Of a stretch of DNA of 64,000 nt, positions 53,880-64,000 are shown piece after piece; positions within the stretch are counted from its first letter, which is position 1; each line of letters opens with the position of its first letter. The position numbers were made by a program, and so were the translations under genes. Source of the stretch: Paenibacillaceae bacterium (GTDB taxonomy: Bacteria; Bacillota; Bacilli; Paenibacillales; CANHGK01); the NCBI GenBank assembly GCA_947460235.1, contig CANHGK010000006.1:62001-126000 (forward strand), read 5' to 3'. Below the pieces are notes generated by a model that made no database searches, had not been told where the DNA came from, and saw only the letters and a program-made list of their open reading frames with translations.

Positions 53880-55245
53880 GAATAACGTTGCAAAAATGAG
53901 TTTATGGAAATTAACGTGGCCGATTGCACTGGAAATTTCTTCGGTTATGTTTATGTATAGTATTGATGTGTGGTTTTTAAGTTCATTATCTGACCATGTC
54001 GTGGCCGGTGTCGGTGTGGCTGAACAATTTATATTTTTAATGGTTTTATTGTTTAATGTATTTGCAAACGGCTCGTCGATGATTGTTGCACAATATTTAG
54101 GCGCAGGTGATCGGCAGGCGGGGATGGATATTGGGCGAATGGGGCTTGTGATTAATTTTGTCGTCGGAATTTGTTTTAGTGCGCTCGCAGGACTCGTTGC
54201 GCCGTATTATTTGGATTTTATGAACGTAAGCAATCAAGTGTATCCACATGCTTTGATGTTTTTAATGATTTGCGGAACAACGATATGGGTACAGGCATTA
54301 TCGTTTACACTTTCAGCGTTGCTGAGAGTGAATGGATTCACGCGTGATTCAATGTGGATAACAATCGGCACCTATGGGTTCCATTTGTTTTGTAGTTCGG
54401 CAGTCATTTTTGGATTGTATGGGATTCCAAAACTTGGTGTGGTGGGTGCGGCAAGTTCGATTGTGTTTAGTCAGTTATGTAGTGTGATTGCAGCTGGAAT
54501 CATATTATATCGTCGGACGGGACTTCGATCATGGAATTTATTCGGGATATCGTGGAATCGCCAACGATTAAAAGCAATGCTGACAATTGGTTTGCCATCT
54601 GCTGGGGAAGAGGCGACATGGCAAATAAGTCAGATGTTATTGACATTTATTATTGCAAAGCTCGGAACGGATGCACTTGCGACAAGAGTATATACATTTA
54701 ATATTATGCTGCTTATGATGCAGGCGACGATTGCATTAAGTATGGGAACGTCTATATTGGTGGGCCATGAAATTGGTGCTGGAAATACGGATCGCGCATA
54801 TCGAGTTGTACACCGAAGTTTTAAGTTGAGTTTAATTTTTACCGGATGTCTTTGTTTACTTGCAACGGTATGTAGTCATCCGTTATTGCAATTGTTTACG
54901 AACAATGAAGTGATCGTGCAGACTGGTGTTGCGATGTTGTTTTTTTGCTGGATTTTGGAACCAGGCCGTAATTTGAATTTGATTTATATTAAAGCGCTGA
55001 ACGCTTCGGGTGACGCGAAATACCCTATGTTATGGGCTGTTATTTCGATGCTCGGAATCAATGTGCCACTAGCATATTTACTGGCAATTCCGCTGAAATT
55101 GGGATTGATTGGTGTTTGGGGAGCACTGATCGTGGATGAATGGTTACGAGGCATTTTAATGTGGCGACGTTGGCGTTCTAAGCGTTGGCAAGTCATTCAT
55201 TTAATCGATGATGCTGTTCGGTCACAACCCGCGTTGGTGAAATAA
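53878..55245 (+). CDS. MATE family efflux transporter
   Basis: A 455-residue membrane protein with twelve predicted helices in two halves (repeats start at WPIALEISSVMFMYSIDVWFLS and GLPSAGEEATWQISQMLL). The family's GNGSSMIVAQYLGAGD-like and GTSILVGHEIGAGN segments are present. MATE proteins export cationic drugs or metabolites using Na+ or H+. ATG 53878 lies inside the malic enzyme 3' end (eight-base overlap), with GGAG upstream, so both genes are cotranscribed. Substrate unknown. Confidence 0.92.
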   Translation: MNNVAKMSLWKLTWPIALEISSVMFMYSIDVWFLSSLSDHVVAGVGVAEQFIFLMVLLFNVFANGSSMIVAQYLGAGDRQAGMDIGRMGLVINFVVGICFSALAGLVAPYYLDFMNVSNQVYPHALMFLMICGTTIWVQALSFTLSALLRVNGFTRDSMWITIGTYGFHLFCSSAVIFGLYGIPKLGVVGAASSIVFSQLCSVIAAGIILYRRTGLRSWNLFGISWNRQRLKAMLTIGLPSAGEEATWQISQMLLTFIIAKLGTDALATRVYTFNIMLLMMQATIALSMGTSILVGHEIGAGNTDRAYRVVHRSFKLSLIFTGCLCLLATVCSHPLLQLFTNNEVIVQTGVAMLFFCWILEPGRNLNLIYIKALNASGDAKYPMLWAVISMLGINVPLAYLLAIPLKLGLIGVWGALIVDEWLRGILMWRRWRSKRWQVIHLIDDAVRSQPALVK

Positions 55246-55246
55246 A

Positions 55247-55293
55247 AAAAGCATGATTTCCTAAGTGTTAAACACTTGGAAGATCATGCTTTT
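55247..55293. terminator. Bidirectional terminator after the MATE gene
   Basis: AAAAGCATGAT and AAGTGT arms (55247-55268) pair with ACACTT and ATCATGCTTTT (55272-55293), with small internal mismatches. It separates the convergent MATE and carbohydrate-binding-like genes. Confidence 0.85.
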
Positions 55294-55298
55294 GTATG

Positions 55299-56051
55299 TT
55301 ATTCGTTTGGAATGCTGTCGCTGTACGTTTTTCCGTTTACTTGGTACATTGCTTTTACTTTCGTAATCACGGAACCGTTTGTTAATTGTATGGTGTACTC
55401 GAATTTTTGAAGCGTATTTTTTGAAGCACTAACTGCAGTGTTGCGTTTCGCCTGAATCACGATTGGTTTGTTGGAATTGTTTGTGTAAACCAATACGGTA
55501 ACGCTCGGACGGAAACCAGCCTTCTTTACGATTACTGTGCCAGTAAGTGTATTCATTGCATCTAATTTCGGTTGAAGTAGCAATACATTCGACTGAACGA
55601 GTAACACATTTGAAGATTTACCACCGATGGTGAAGTATCCGCCTTTGTTGTTCAACCATTCCGTATTTTCGTTGGATGTACGTTTGAATTCAAAGATAAC
55701 ACCATTTGTATCTACATCAAATTTGGATGGTAAATTTACCGTTAAGTTCCAAAGCAACAAACCGCTTGGTGTTTGCTCAGGTGATAATGAAGTTTCGTTC
55801 CACTTTGATCCACCATCAATTGACCAAACTGCAGTCACTTCGTCTGAAGGTAATCCGTTAAGATCTGAAAGTGTTGAAACTAATTTATAATAATGATGTT
55901 CGTCAATCAATTGAGCTGACTGCACGCTCCATTTGGAAGGGGTGGCAGCTTCCGCTGTAATGGATAAAGCCATGCATCCGATTACGCAAAATGCGATTAC
56001 GATGATTAAGCTCTTCCAGTTTAGGCGTTTCTCTACTTTGATTGTCATCAT
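55299..56051 (-). CDS. Secreted protein with carbohydrate-binding-like domain
   Basis: A 250-residue exported protein from ATG 56051 (AAGGGAAG about eight bases upstream). The signal peptide ends near ITAEAA. Residues about 45-150 resemble starch-binding CBM21/CBM53-type folds: AVWSIDGGSKWNETSL, GLLLWNLTVNLP, VIFEFKR and EWLNNKGGYFTIGG, the last like the WDNN-GxNY motif. The C-terminal 100 residues form a second beta-rich domain without a clear match. No catalytic domain is present. A link with the secreted amylase at 28121 is a guess. Confidence 0.5.
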   Translation of the reverse strand: MMTIKVEKRLNWKSLIIVIAFCVIGCMALSITAEAATPSKWSVQSAQLIDEHHYYKLVSTLSDLNGLPSDEVTAVWSIDGGSKWNETSLSPEQTPSGLLLWNLTVNLPSKFDVDTNGVIFEFKRTSNENTEWLNNKGGYFTIGGKSSNVLLVQSNVLLLQPKLDAMNTLTGTVIVKKAGFRPSVTVLVYTNNSNKPIVIQAKRNTAVSASKNTLQKFEYTIQLTNGSVITKVKAMYQVNGKTYSDSIPNE

Positions 56052-56148
56052 GTTCACGCTTCCCTTCGATTCAATAATCAAAGGATAACACGATGAAAAC
56101 AACTGTGAAAGACAAAAAATGGAATGAAAACTCTTTCAATTTGAACAA

Positions 56149-57084
56149 TTATTGACGTTCTTGAATTGTGCCATTATTATCGACAAAATTCCGCATAATA
56201 GAAATTTCGACGCGTCGATTTTTTGCACGGCCTTCATTGGTTTTGTTTTCTGAGATTGGATGGTACTCCGCAAAACCGGTTGCGCTATACATTGCAGGAT
56301 CAATTGTCTTATTGATAAGTAATGCTTGTAAAAAATTAATTGCTCGTTTCGAACTTAAATCCCAGTTTGATGCAAATCCTTTAGAGTTAATCGGTTGATT
56401 ATCAGTATGGCCACCAATCCTAATTTGGAACGATTGGTGCGTTGCAAGCATCGCTGAAATTTGTTTTGCAAGTTCGACTGACTGTGGTTTCAAATCTGCA
56501 CTTCCTGCGCCGAACAATGCTTGATCTCGAATAGTAATTAACAATTGCTGTTTATTCAAACTTGTTTGAAGTTGTGCGTTTAATTTTTGATCTTTAATAA
56601 ACTTATCGATCTCTTTTTTCATGTCTTCTAATTGTTTCTGTTCTTCTTTGAATTTTTTATCTTTGTCGCCTTCTTGTCCACCACTAGAAGGTGCTGGAGT
56701 TCCTTCAGGATTCACAGTTGGTACTGGTGTAGAAGATTCTTTATTGTCTTCTTTTTTCTCATCTTTATTTTGTTTTGTTTCTTCTTTTACGGTAGGCGCA
56801 GGACTTTTAACAATGACGGTTAACGTTTCATTGGAGTTTCGATTTTTTGTTTTTTGTTCTTTTGAAGCCGTAACAGGAGAGGTATACTTGAATACACTTT
56901 CGCCGCCAGAGATAATCGCTTGGAATACTTTTTGAATTTGTTCAACTTTTTTCATGTCCAAGTTTTTTGCGGTAGCAAATAACACAATAAACAAGGCAAG
57001 TAATAATGTTAATAAGTCAGCGTAAGGAATAAGCCATGATTCATCCATATGTTCTTCATGGTCATGCTTCTTATGTTTACTCAT
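56149..57084 (-). CDS. motB: Flagellar motor stator protein MotB
   Basis: A 311-residue stator subunit. One membrane helix follows the His-rich N terminus, with the ion-carrying aspartate D23 in SWLIPYADLLTLLLALFIVLF. A long charged Lys/Glu/Pro/Thr spacer (about 75-150) leads to an OmpA-like peptidoglycan-binding domain (IRIGGHTDNQPINSKGFASNWDLSSKRAINFL). ATG 57084 overlaps the motA stop by eight bases. H+ or Na+ dependence cannot be told by eye. No other flagellar gene is nearby. Confidence 0.95.
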   Translation of the reverse strand: MSKHKKHDHEEHMDESWLIPYADLLTLLLALFIVLFATAKNLDMKKVEQIQKVFQAIISGGESVFKYTSPVTASKEQKTKNRNSNETLTVIVKSPAPTVKEETKQNKDEKKEDNKESSTPVPTVNPEGTPAPSSGGQEGDKDKKFKEEQKQLEDMKKEIDKFIKDQKLNAQLQTSLNKQQLLITIRDQALFGAGSADLKPQSVELAKQISAMLATHQSFQIRIGGHTDNQPINSKGFASNWDLSSKRAINFLQALLINKTIDPAMYSATGFAEYHPISENKTNEGRAKNRRVEISIMRNFVDNNGTIQERQ

Positions 57085-57877
57085 CCTTACCACCGCCGCT
57101 ATTTTTCGACTCTTCTAGCTTTTTCTTTTCGGTCGGAGATAAGAAAACGGATAATTTTTGTTCAATCGCGATGGTTGAAATGCCGGCTTGAATCGCCATT
57201 AATCCTTCGACAACGATCATTTTCGTTTCAATTTCACGTTTGGAGAGTCGTTTACATTTGTTTGCCATCGGATGCCATAATACGTATCCAGAGAAAATCC
57301 CGAGCAATGTTGCAATAAATGCTGCCGCGATGGCATGTCCTAATTTTTCAATGTCTGCAAGGTTACCAAGTGCGGCAATTAGCCCTACCACGGCACCAAG
57401 TACGCCAAGTGTTGGAGCATATGTACCTGCTTGTGCGAAAATGAGCGCACCAATTTTGTGGCGGTCTTCCATTTGAGTTACTTCTTCGAGTAGTACATCA
57501 TGAACGAATTCTTGTTCATTGCCATCAATGATCATTTTCATTCCATTTTTTAAGAAGTCGTCTTCGATCTCCTCGACCTTACTTTCAAGTGCAAGTAATC
57601 CTTCTCGACGAGCAACGGATGCCCATTCTACGAACATTTTGATCAAATGTTCTTTATTATGGTCTGGTGGGGCGGAGAAAATCATTTTCATTAATTTTGG
57701 GAAAATAGCAATTTCATCTGTTGGAAATGCTACGAATAAAGATGCTGCGGTACCGACGAAAATAATCAAATATGCGGCGGGAACCAAAAGTGCAGTCAAT
57801 GGAACCCCTTTCATAACCATTCCGCCAAAAACTCCAACACAAGCAAGAATCATTCCGATGAGACTTGAGTTTTTCAT
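57077..57877 (-). CDS. motA: Flagellar motor stator protein MotA
   Basis: A 266-residue stator subunit with four helices (about 5-25, 30-50, 150-172, 180-200). The cytoplasmic loop holds RREGLLALESKVEEIEDDFLKNGMKMIIDG, and TYAPTLGVLGAVVGLIAALGNLAD contains the conserved prolines near the helix 3 start. With MotB it conducts ions and drives flagellar rotation. GAGGTGTC provides the ribosome binding site. It overlaps motB. Confidence 0.96.
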   Translation of the reverse strand: MKNSSLIGMILACVGVFGGMVMKGVPLTALLVPAAYLIIFVGTAASLFVAFPTDEIAIFPKLMKMIFSAPPDHNKEHLIKMFVEWASVARREGLLALESKVEEIEDDFLKNGMKMIIDGNEQEFVHDVLLEEVTQMEDRHKIGALIFAQAGTYAPTLGVLGAVVGLIAALGNLADIEKLGHAIAAAFIATLLGIFSGYVLWHPMANKCKRLSKREIETKMIVVEGLMAIQAGISTIAIEQKLSVFLSPTEKKKLEESKNSGGGKDE

Positions 57878-57977
57878 AGAGACACCTCTTTATTGAAATT
57901 AGTAATCGCTTGTTCCAAAACCGTTCCTCTATTATCATATAAAAAGAAGTTCTTGAGGGAAAGAGGAGGTTTTGGTG

Positions 57978-58196
57978 ATGTTGTGGGTTTTGCGCGGAAT
58001 TGTTTTGTTTTATAGGCGCTACATCTCACCACTTAAACCGCCAGTGTGCCGATTTTATCCGACATGCTCAGCGTACGCGGATGAAGCTCTCCGTGTGCAT
58101 GGTGCGTTGTATGGTTCATATCTCAGCGTGAAGCGGATTTGTAAGTGTCATCCATTTCATCCTGGTGGAATTGATATCGTGCCGCCGAAGAATTAG
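57978..58196 (+). CDS. yidD: Membrane protein insertion efficiency factor YidD
   Basis: A 72-residue Yid[29 protein letters not shown] and [16 protein letters not shown] are the complete family signature with its conserved cysteines. ATG 57978 is seven bases after AGGAGGT; the in-frame TTG and GTG just before are too close to that site. YidD assists YidC-dependent insertion at the inner face of the membrane. Here it is separate from rnpA/yidC, as is common in Bacillales. Confidence 0.95.
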   Translation: MLWVLRGIVLFYRRYISPLKPPVCRFYPTCSAYADEALRVHGALYGSYLSVKRICKCHPFHPGGIDIVPPKN

Positions 58197-58203
58197 GCAT
58201 TCC

Positions 58204-58232
58204 TTGAATTTATCGGTTATTCTGTATCTAAT
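58204..58232 (+). promoter_or_regulatory. Candidate promoter of metG
   Basis: TTGAAT (58204-58209), 17-base spacer, TCTAAT (58227-58232). The leader would be under 30 bases, which leaves no room for a T-box. Confidence 0.45.
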
Positions 58233-58251
58233 AATAATAGAAATTGCCTAG

Positions 58252-60240
<1,989 letters not shown>

Positions 60241-60253
60241 GGATGGGAATCCC

Positions 60254-60967
60254 TTGGATCAATTAAATGTTGGTGTCGCATTTGTTGCGGGCATCGTTTC
60301 GTTTTTATCGCCTTGTTGTTTGCCGCTGTATCCGTCGTATCTTTCATTTATTAGCGGAGTAAAGTATCAGGATCTTGTAGACGGTGAATCAAAAGCAAAT
60401 CGGAATCGCGTGATGTGGAACAGTCTTGGATTTATCCTTGGATTGTCGATGATTTTCTTTACACTTGGGTATGGTGCGGGAGCGGTAAGCGACTGGTTTG
60501 CCATGCAACGTGACTTGATTCGTCAGATCGCAGCGCTGATTATGGTGTTTATGGGACTTGTGTTGTTCGGTTTGATTCGTATACCGGGACTCATGCAGGA
60601 ACGTAAATGGTCCTGGACGAAGCGTCCTGTGGGTTGGTTTGGAAGCGTATTGATCGGGATGGGTTTTGCCGCGGGTTGGTCGCCTTGCGTTGGGCCAATA
60701 TTAAGTGCAATTCTTGCGTTGTCTACAATTGAACCGGGAACTTGGTTTTTATACGTGAGTGCATATACGCTAGGGTTTTCGTTGCCATTTTTGGCGCTTG
60801 CATGGTGGATTGGTCGTTTGAAGGGAATGAATCGTTGGTCTGGTTATGTGATGAAAGGTGGGGCATTGTTGCTTATTTTTAGCGGCGTACTCTTGTACAC
60901 AGATCAACTGACGAAGTGGACGATCTGGTTCGCTCGGGTTGCTCCGGATTGGATGCGCTGGGGTTAA
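60254..60967 (+). CDS. ccdA: Cytochrome c biogenesis protein CcdA
   Basis: A 237-residue membrane protein with six helices. The two redox cysteine segments are SFLSPCCLPLYPSYLSFISG near the N terminus and GWSPCVGPIL in the second half. CcdA passes electrons from thioredoxin across the membrane for cytochrome c maturation and, in Bacillus, spore cortex formation via StoA. TTG 60254 is preceded by GGATGGGA. It follows metG by 13 bases. Confidence 0.93.
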   Translation: MDQLNVGVAFVAGIVSFLSPCCLPLYPSYLSFISGVKYQDLVDGESKANRNRVMWNSLGFILGLSMIFFTLGYGAGAVSDWFAMQRDLIRQIAALIMVFMGLVLFGLIRIPGLMQERKWSWTKRPVGWFGSVLIGMGFAAGWSPCVGPILSAILALSTIEPGTWFLYVSAYTLGFSLPFLALAWWIGRLKGMNRWSGYVMKGGALLLIFSGVLLYTDQLTKWTIWFARVAPDWMRWG

Positions 60968-61018
60968 TGTATTAGGGAAGTGTATTTGCGAAAATATGGG
61001 TAATTCTTGGTTCCACTT

Positions 61019-61057
61019 CCAAAAAAAAAAGCCTTCCGAGGAAATCTCGAGCAGGCT
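61019..61057 (-). terminator. Terminator for the CDF transporter gene
   Basis: On the minus strand AGCCTGCTCGAG (61057-61046) pairs imperfectly with the stretch 61040-61030, followed by about ten Ts (61030-61020). It serves the minus-strand CDF/mntH unit. Confidence 0.75.
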
Positions 61058-61073
61058 AATCATACGTTGCATA

Positions 61074-62042
61074 TTATGAACCGTGGAGCACAGCATGCTG
61101 CACGGTTTTTGTTTCGACTTGAATCGTACAATGGTGGATGCCGAAATGTTCTTCGGCAATGTGAATGGCTTTCTGTAAGATATGCTGGGTGTCAGCGTCG
61201 TCGACAACGATAATGTGAGCGGTTAGCGCTAAGTAGTCAGATGTAAGCGACCATACGTGCAAGTCATGTACATCATCGACACCATGAATTTTTGAAAATT
61301 GGGTTTCGATATCTGCTAGCTGAATGTGCGGAGGAACGGCTTCCATGAGCACATACAACGCTTCTTTCAACACATAATATCCACTTCTACTAATGATGAC
61401 CGCGATCAGTAGACTAACCAGAGGATCAACGATCGTAATATGCCAAAACATAATGGAAAGTGCGGCAATGATTGTACCCACTGAACCTAGCGCATCAGCA
61501 AGGACATGTAAATATGCACTTTTTAAATTTAATTCATGTTCGACATCACCATTACGGTGCAAAATCCAGGCGCTGAGAAGGTTTCCGAGTAACCCAACGA
61601 TTGCGATTGGTAGTAACCAATATGGATCAACTTGTTGCGGGATGAAAATACGCTGAATGGCTTCATAAATAATAATGATTCCAATCACAATCAAAGAACC
61701 ACCATTTACCCCCGCAGCCAAAATTTCGAAGCGATGCCATCCGAAGCTAATCTTTTGGTTTCGAGGACGTAAACTGACCCAACCAGCAAATACGCTTAGT
61801 AAAAGCGCTAATAAATCACTGACCAAATGACCAGCATCTGAAATTAAGGCAAGACTATTAGTATAGTAAAATCCAATCAGTTCGAGAATAAGCATCATAA
61901 ATGTAATGCAGCACGCGATTAGTAGTCCTCGTCTCGATCCGTCTCGGGCATGTGCGTGATGGTGGTGATGACTGTTATTGTGATCATGGTGATGTCCATG
62001 TCCATGTTCATGTTCATGCGTATGTTTTGGTTCGCTTCCCAT
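61074..62042 (-). CDS. CDF family metal cation efflux protein
   Basis: A 322-residue cation diffusion facilitator of the CzcD/ZnT type. A His-rich N terminus (HTHEHEHGHGHHHDH and HHHHHAHA) precedes six helices with the HxxxD metal sites (SDAGHLVSDLLA and HVLADALGSVG) and a cytoplasmic ferredoxin-like domain (VHDLHVWSL). The pattern fits Zn/Co/Cd export; Mn cannot be excluded. ATG 62042 is ten bases after AGGAGTG. It lies 25 bases downstream of mntH on the same strand, so it is probably under MntR-linked control. Confidence 0.93.
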   Translation of the reverse strand: MGSEPKHTHEHEHGHGHHHDHNNSHHHHHAHARDGSRRGLLIACCITFMMLILELIGFYYTNSLALISDAGHLVSDLLALLLSVFAGWVSLRPRNQKISFGWHRFEILAAGVNGGSLIVIGIIIIYEAIQRIFIPQQVDPYWLLPIAIVGLLGNLLSAWILHRNGDVEHELNLKSAYLHVLADALGSVGTIIAALSIMFWHITIVDPLVSLLIAVIISRSGYYVLKEALYVLMEAVPPHIQLADIETQFSKIHGVDDVHDLHVWSLTSDYLALTAHIIVVDDADTQHILQKAIHIAEEHFGIHHCTIQVETKTVQHAVLHGS

Positions 62043-62066
62043 GTGTGCCACACTCCTGTGAAGAGC

Positions 62067-63392
62067 TTATAACGTCCATTGTACCAACAGATATAGATTT
62101 AATCCAACTAAAATCACACAACAAACAATTGATACGATGCGAATTAGTGTCGAATTGGCATGGACTCCCATTAATTTGCGATTACTTGTAAAATGAACTA
62201 GTGGCAACACGGCAAACGGCAATTGCAATGATAAAATGACTTGGCTAAATACAAGTAATTCGGAGGTACCACTTGCTCCGTATAATACGGTAATGATCAC
62301 GACAGGGATGATTGCAATCGACCGAGTCAAGAGGCGAGTTACCCAAGGCTTTAATTTTAAGTTTAGGAAACCTTCCATCACAACTTGCCCAGCGATCGTG
62401 CCGGTTAACGTTGCATTTTGTCCTGCTGCGAGCAAAGCGACTCCAAAAAGTAAACTTGCAAAAGTTGTGCCAAGCACATGAGTTAACAGGGTGTAGGCAT
62501 CCTGAATTTCTGCGACATTTTGGTTGCCATTTAAGTGAAATGCAGCGGAAGCAAGAATGAGAATTGCAGAGTTGATCAGCAAAGCTAAAAATAAAGCAAT
62601 GCACGAGTCCCACGTCATCATGCGGATTAAAGAAGCTTTACCTGGAATGTTTTTACCGTTTACCCGTGTTTTAATAATCGAAGAATGTAAATACAAATTA
62701 TGTGGCATTACGGTTGCTCCGATAATACCAATCGCTAAATAAAGCATTCCAGGATCATGAAAAATCGATGTGGTTGGAAGATAGCCGCCAAATACATCTG
62801 CTACATTCGGCTTTGCCAGCCATAACTCCAAGATAAAACAAACGCCTATCGTTGCAATTAGGACGATTACGAAAGCTTCAATATAACGCAATCCTTTTTT
62901 TTGTAATGCCAAAATCATCAATACATCAGCAACTGTTATGAGAATGCCCATTAAAAGTGGAATGCCGAATAATAATTGTAACGCGATTGCAGCACCGATA
63001 ATTTCAGCAAGTTCACATGCGATAATCGCCACTTCGGCAGCTGTCCAAAGCAAAAGGTTCGTTGTTTTGGAAAAATGTGAACGACATGCTTGTGCCAAAT
63101 CCATCCCAGTTACAATGCCTAATTTGCCAGCGAGAAATTGCAATAACATCGCCATTAAATTCGCGATAAGCACAACGCTTAATAATGAATACCCATACTT
63201 GGATCCCGCTGCTAAGTCAGTAGCCCAGTTGCCTGGGTCCATATAACCGACAGCGACAAGGTATCCCGGGCCTGCGAATGACAAAAACCGTTTGAACATT
63301 TTCCACTTTGGTCGGGACATTCGTTTGGAGTCGCCATTGTTCAAAGAGGTCGATGCCTCTGATTGTGCAAGTTGAATCATTTGTTCAGACAT
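62067..63392 (-). CDS. mntH: Nramp-type manganese transporter MntH
   Basis: A 441-residue Nramp transporter with eleven helices. The metal-binding DPGN is at 52-55 (GYMDPGNWATD), and the helix 6 motif is MPHNLYLHSS. ATG 63392 follows AAGGAGG; a start at 63425 would add 11 codons without a site. It imports Mn2+ with protons. Divergent mntR and an inverted repeat in the 197-base gap indicate repression by MntR when manganese is sufficient. Confidence 0.95.
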   Translation of the reverse strand: MSEQMIQLAQSEASTSLNNGDSKRMSRPKWKMFKRFLSFAGPGYLVAVGYMDPGNWATDLAAGSKYGYSLLSVVLIANLMAMLLQFLAGKLGIVTGMDLAQACRSHFSKTTNLLLWTAAEVAIIACELAEIIGAAIALQLLFGIPLLMGILITVADVLMILALQKKGLRYIEAFVIVLIATIGVCFILELWLAKPNVADVFGGYLPTTSIFHDPGMLYLAIGIIGATVMPHNLYLHSSIIKTRVNGKNIPGKASLIRMMTWDSCIALFLALLINSAILILASAAFHLNGNQNVAEIQDAYTLLTHVLGTTFASLLFGVALLAAGQNATLTGTIAGQVVMEGFLNLKLKPWVTRLLTRSIAIIPVVIITVLYGASGTSELLVFSQVILSLQLPFAVLPLVHFTSNRKLMGVHANSTLIRIVSIVCCVILVGLNLYLLVQWTL

Positions 63393-63488
63393 CTTAATTC
63401 CTCCTTGAGAATTCTGTAAATGCACAGATTTTTCTAACTAAAACGTATCACAGAAGATGGTCGTATACAAGAGTATTCCGTTAGTCTA

Positions 63489-63514
63489 AAAATGTTTCCT
63501 TTGAGCAACATTTT
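63489..63514. promoter_or_regulatory. MntR operator candidate
   Basis: AAAATGTT (63489-63496), ten-base centre, AACATTTT (63507-63514): a perfect 8-bp inverted repeat. Read on the minus strand, the core GTTGCTCAAAGGAAAC (63510-63495) matches 12 of 16 positions of the B. subtilis-type box TTTGCCTTAAGGAAAC as I recall it. It lies between mntH and mntR. Confidence 0.7.
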
Positions 63515-63589
63515 ATCTGTTGCGTTGGACAAGGTTGCATTGTATGATGATAAAGCATTTTTCAGCAATGTTTTAAGGGGGGTGTCCAC

Positions 63590-64000
63590 ATGCCAACGCC
63601 GAGTATGGAAGATTACTTGGAACGGATCTATAAATTAATCGACGAGAAAGGGTATGCGCGTGTTGCGGACATCGCAGAAGGGCTCGAAGTGCACCCGTCA
63701 TCGGTTACAAAAATGATTCAGAAACTTGATAAAGATAACTATTTAATTTATGAGAAATATCGTGGATTGGTGCTAACGCCCAAAGGGAAACGCATTGGTA
63801 AACGCTTGGTAGACAGACATGAAGTTTTAGAGAAGTTTTTATCGATGATTGGCGTGCAAAGTGGGAATATTTACCGTGACGTGGAAGGGATCGAACATCA
63901 TTTAAGTCAAGATTCGATGGAGTGTATTGAAGTTTTTATCGAATGGATGAGTCGACATCCAGAGCGCGTCGAAGAATTAAAGGCGTTTAAACAACAATTG
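63590..64000 (+). CDS. mntR: Manganese-dependent repressor MntR, 3' truncated
   Basis: The first 137 codons of a DtxR-family regulator; the frame is still open at the window end, and only a few residues should be missing compared with the 142-residue B. subtilis protein. [17 protein letters not shown] opens it, then a winged helix ([21 protein letters not shown]). The six Mn ligands known from B. subtilis fall at identical positions: D8, E11, H77, E99, E102, H103. ATG 63590 follows GGGGGGTG. It is divergent from mntH. Confidence 0.96.
   Translation, partial: MPTPSMEDYLERIYKLIDEKGYARVADIAEGLEVHPSSVTKMIQKLDKDNYLIYEKYRGLVLTPKGKRIGKRLVDRHEVLEKFLSMIGVQSGNIYRDVEGIEHHLSQDSMECIEVFIEWMSRHPERVEELKAFKQQL

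Overview
The window is chromosomal DNA of an endospore-forming Firmicute of the order Bacillales. The evidence is spore genes (two ger operon sets, cotE, dpaAB), the B. subtilis-type gene order cotE-mutS-mutL-miaA-hfq and hflX-ynbB-glnR-glnA, GerC lipoboxes, purine-rich ribosome binding sites and many GTG/TTG starts. Futalosine-pathway menaquinone genes (mqnB, mqnD) point away from Bacillus proper and towards a deeper Bacillales family (Alicyclobacillaceae-like would fit, but I cannot place it). No rRNA, tRNA, CRISPR array, insertion sequence or phage is visible.

Layout. 1-1910: 3' part of a YyaL/DUF255 gene. 2023-10143: seven same-strand genes that look like one operon, a microbial (type 1) rhodopsin followed by two complete germinant-receptor sets A-B-C-A-B-C; a GH18 protein with six N-terminal repeats converges on it. 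12206-16893: DUF309, carbonic anhydrase and HesB-like genes, an M32 carboxypeptidase, an ArAE exporter and a decayed YdeI-like pseudogene. 17026-25567: cotE, mutS, a carboxy-terminal protease, mutL, a methyltransferase, miaA, hfq. 25652-31317: class A PBP, secreted alpha-amylase with a cre site, membrane cyclophilin. 31348-35771: hflX, ynbB, glnR, glnA. 35839-39221: mqnB, mqnD, lexA, ynzC, a HAD hydrolase. 39222-40127: a long non-coding stretch holding a promoter, a 20-bp-spaced direct repeat and a structured leader with a terminator ahead of a 68-residue ORF. 40442-44860: metH, rnz. 44917-50510: ABC-2-type membrane protein, AIM24-family protein, then dpaA-dpaB-asd-dapA. 50664-55245: rnjB, malic enzyme, MATE exporter. 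55299-57877: secreted carbohydrate-binding-like protein, motB, motA. 57978-60967: yidD, metG, ccdA. 61074-64000: CDF transporter, mntH and divergent mntR (cut by the window end) around an MntR-type operator.

The most striking content is the first operon. The leading gene has seven predicted helices with the bacteriorhodopsin helix C signature (D76, W77, T80, P82), helix F aromatic residues and a helix G lysine (K210), and its 3' end overlaps the start of the first gerA gene. It lacks the usual proton donor, the helix C arginine and the second counterion. The arrangement suggests that light may feed into a spore germination receptor, a hypothesis that the sequence supports by gene order only. 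No retinal-synthesis gene is in this window.
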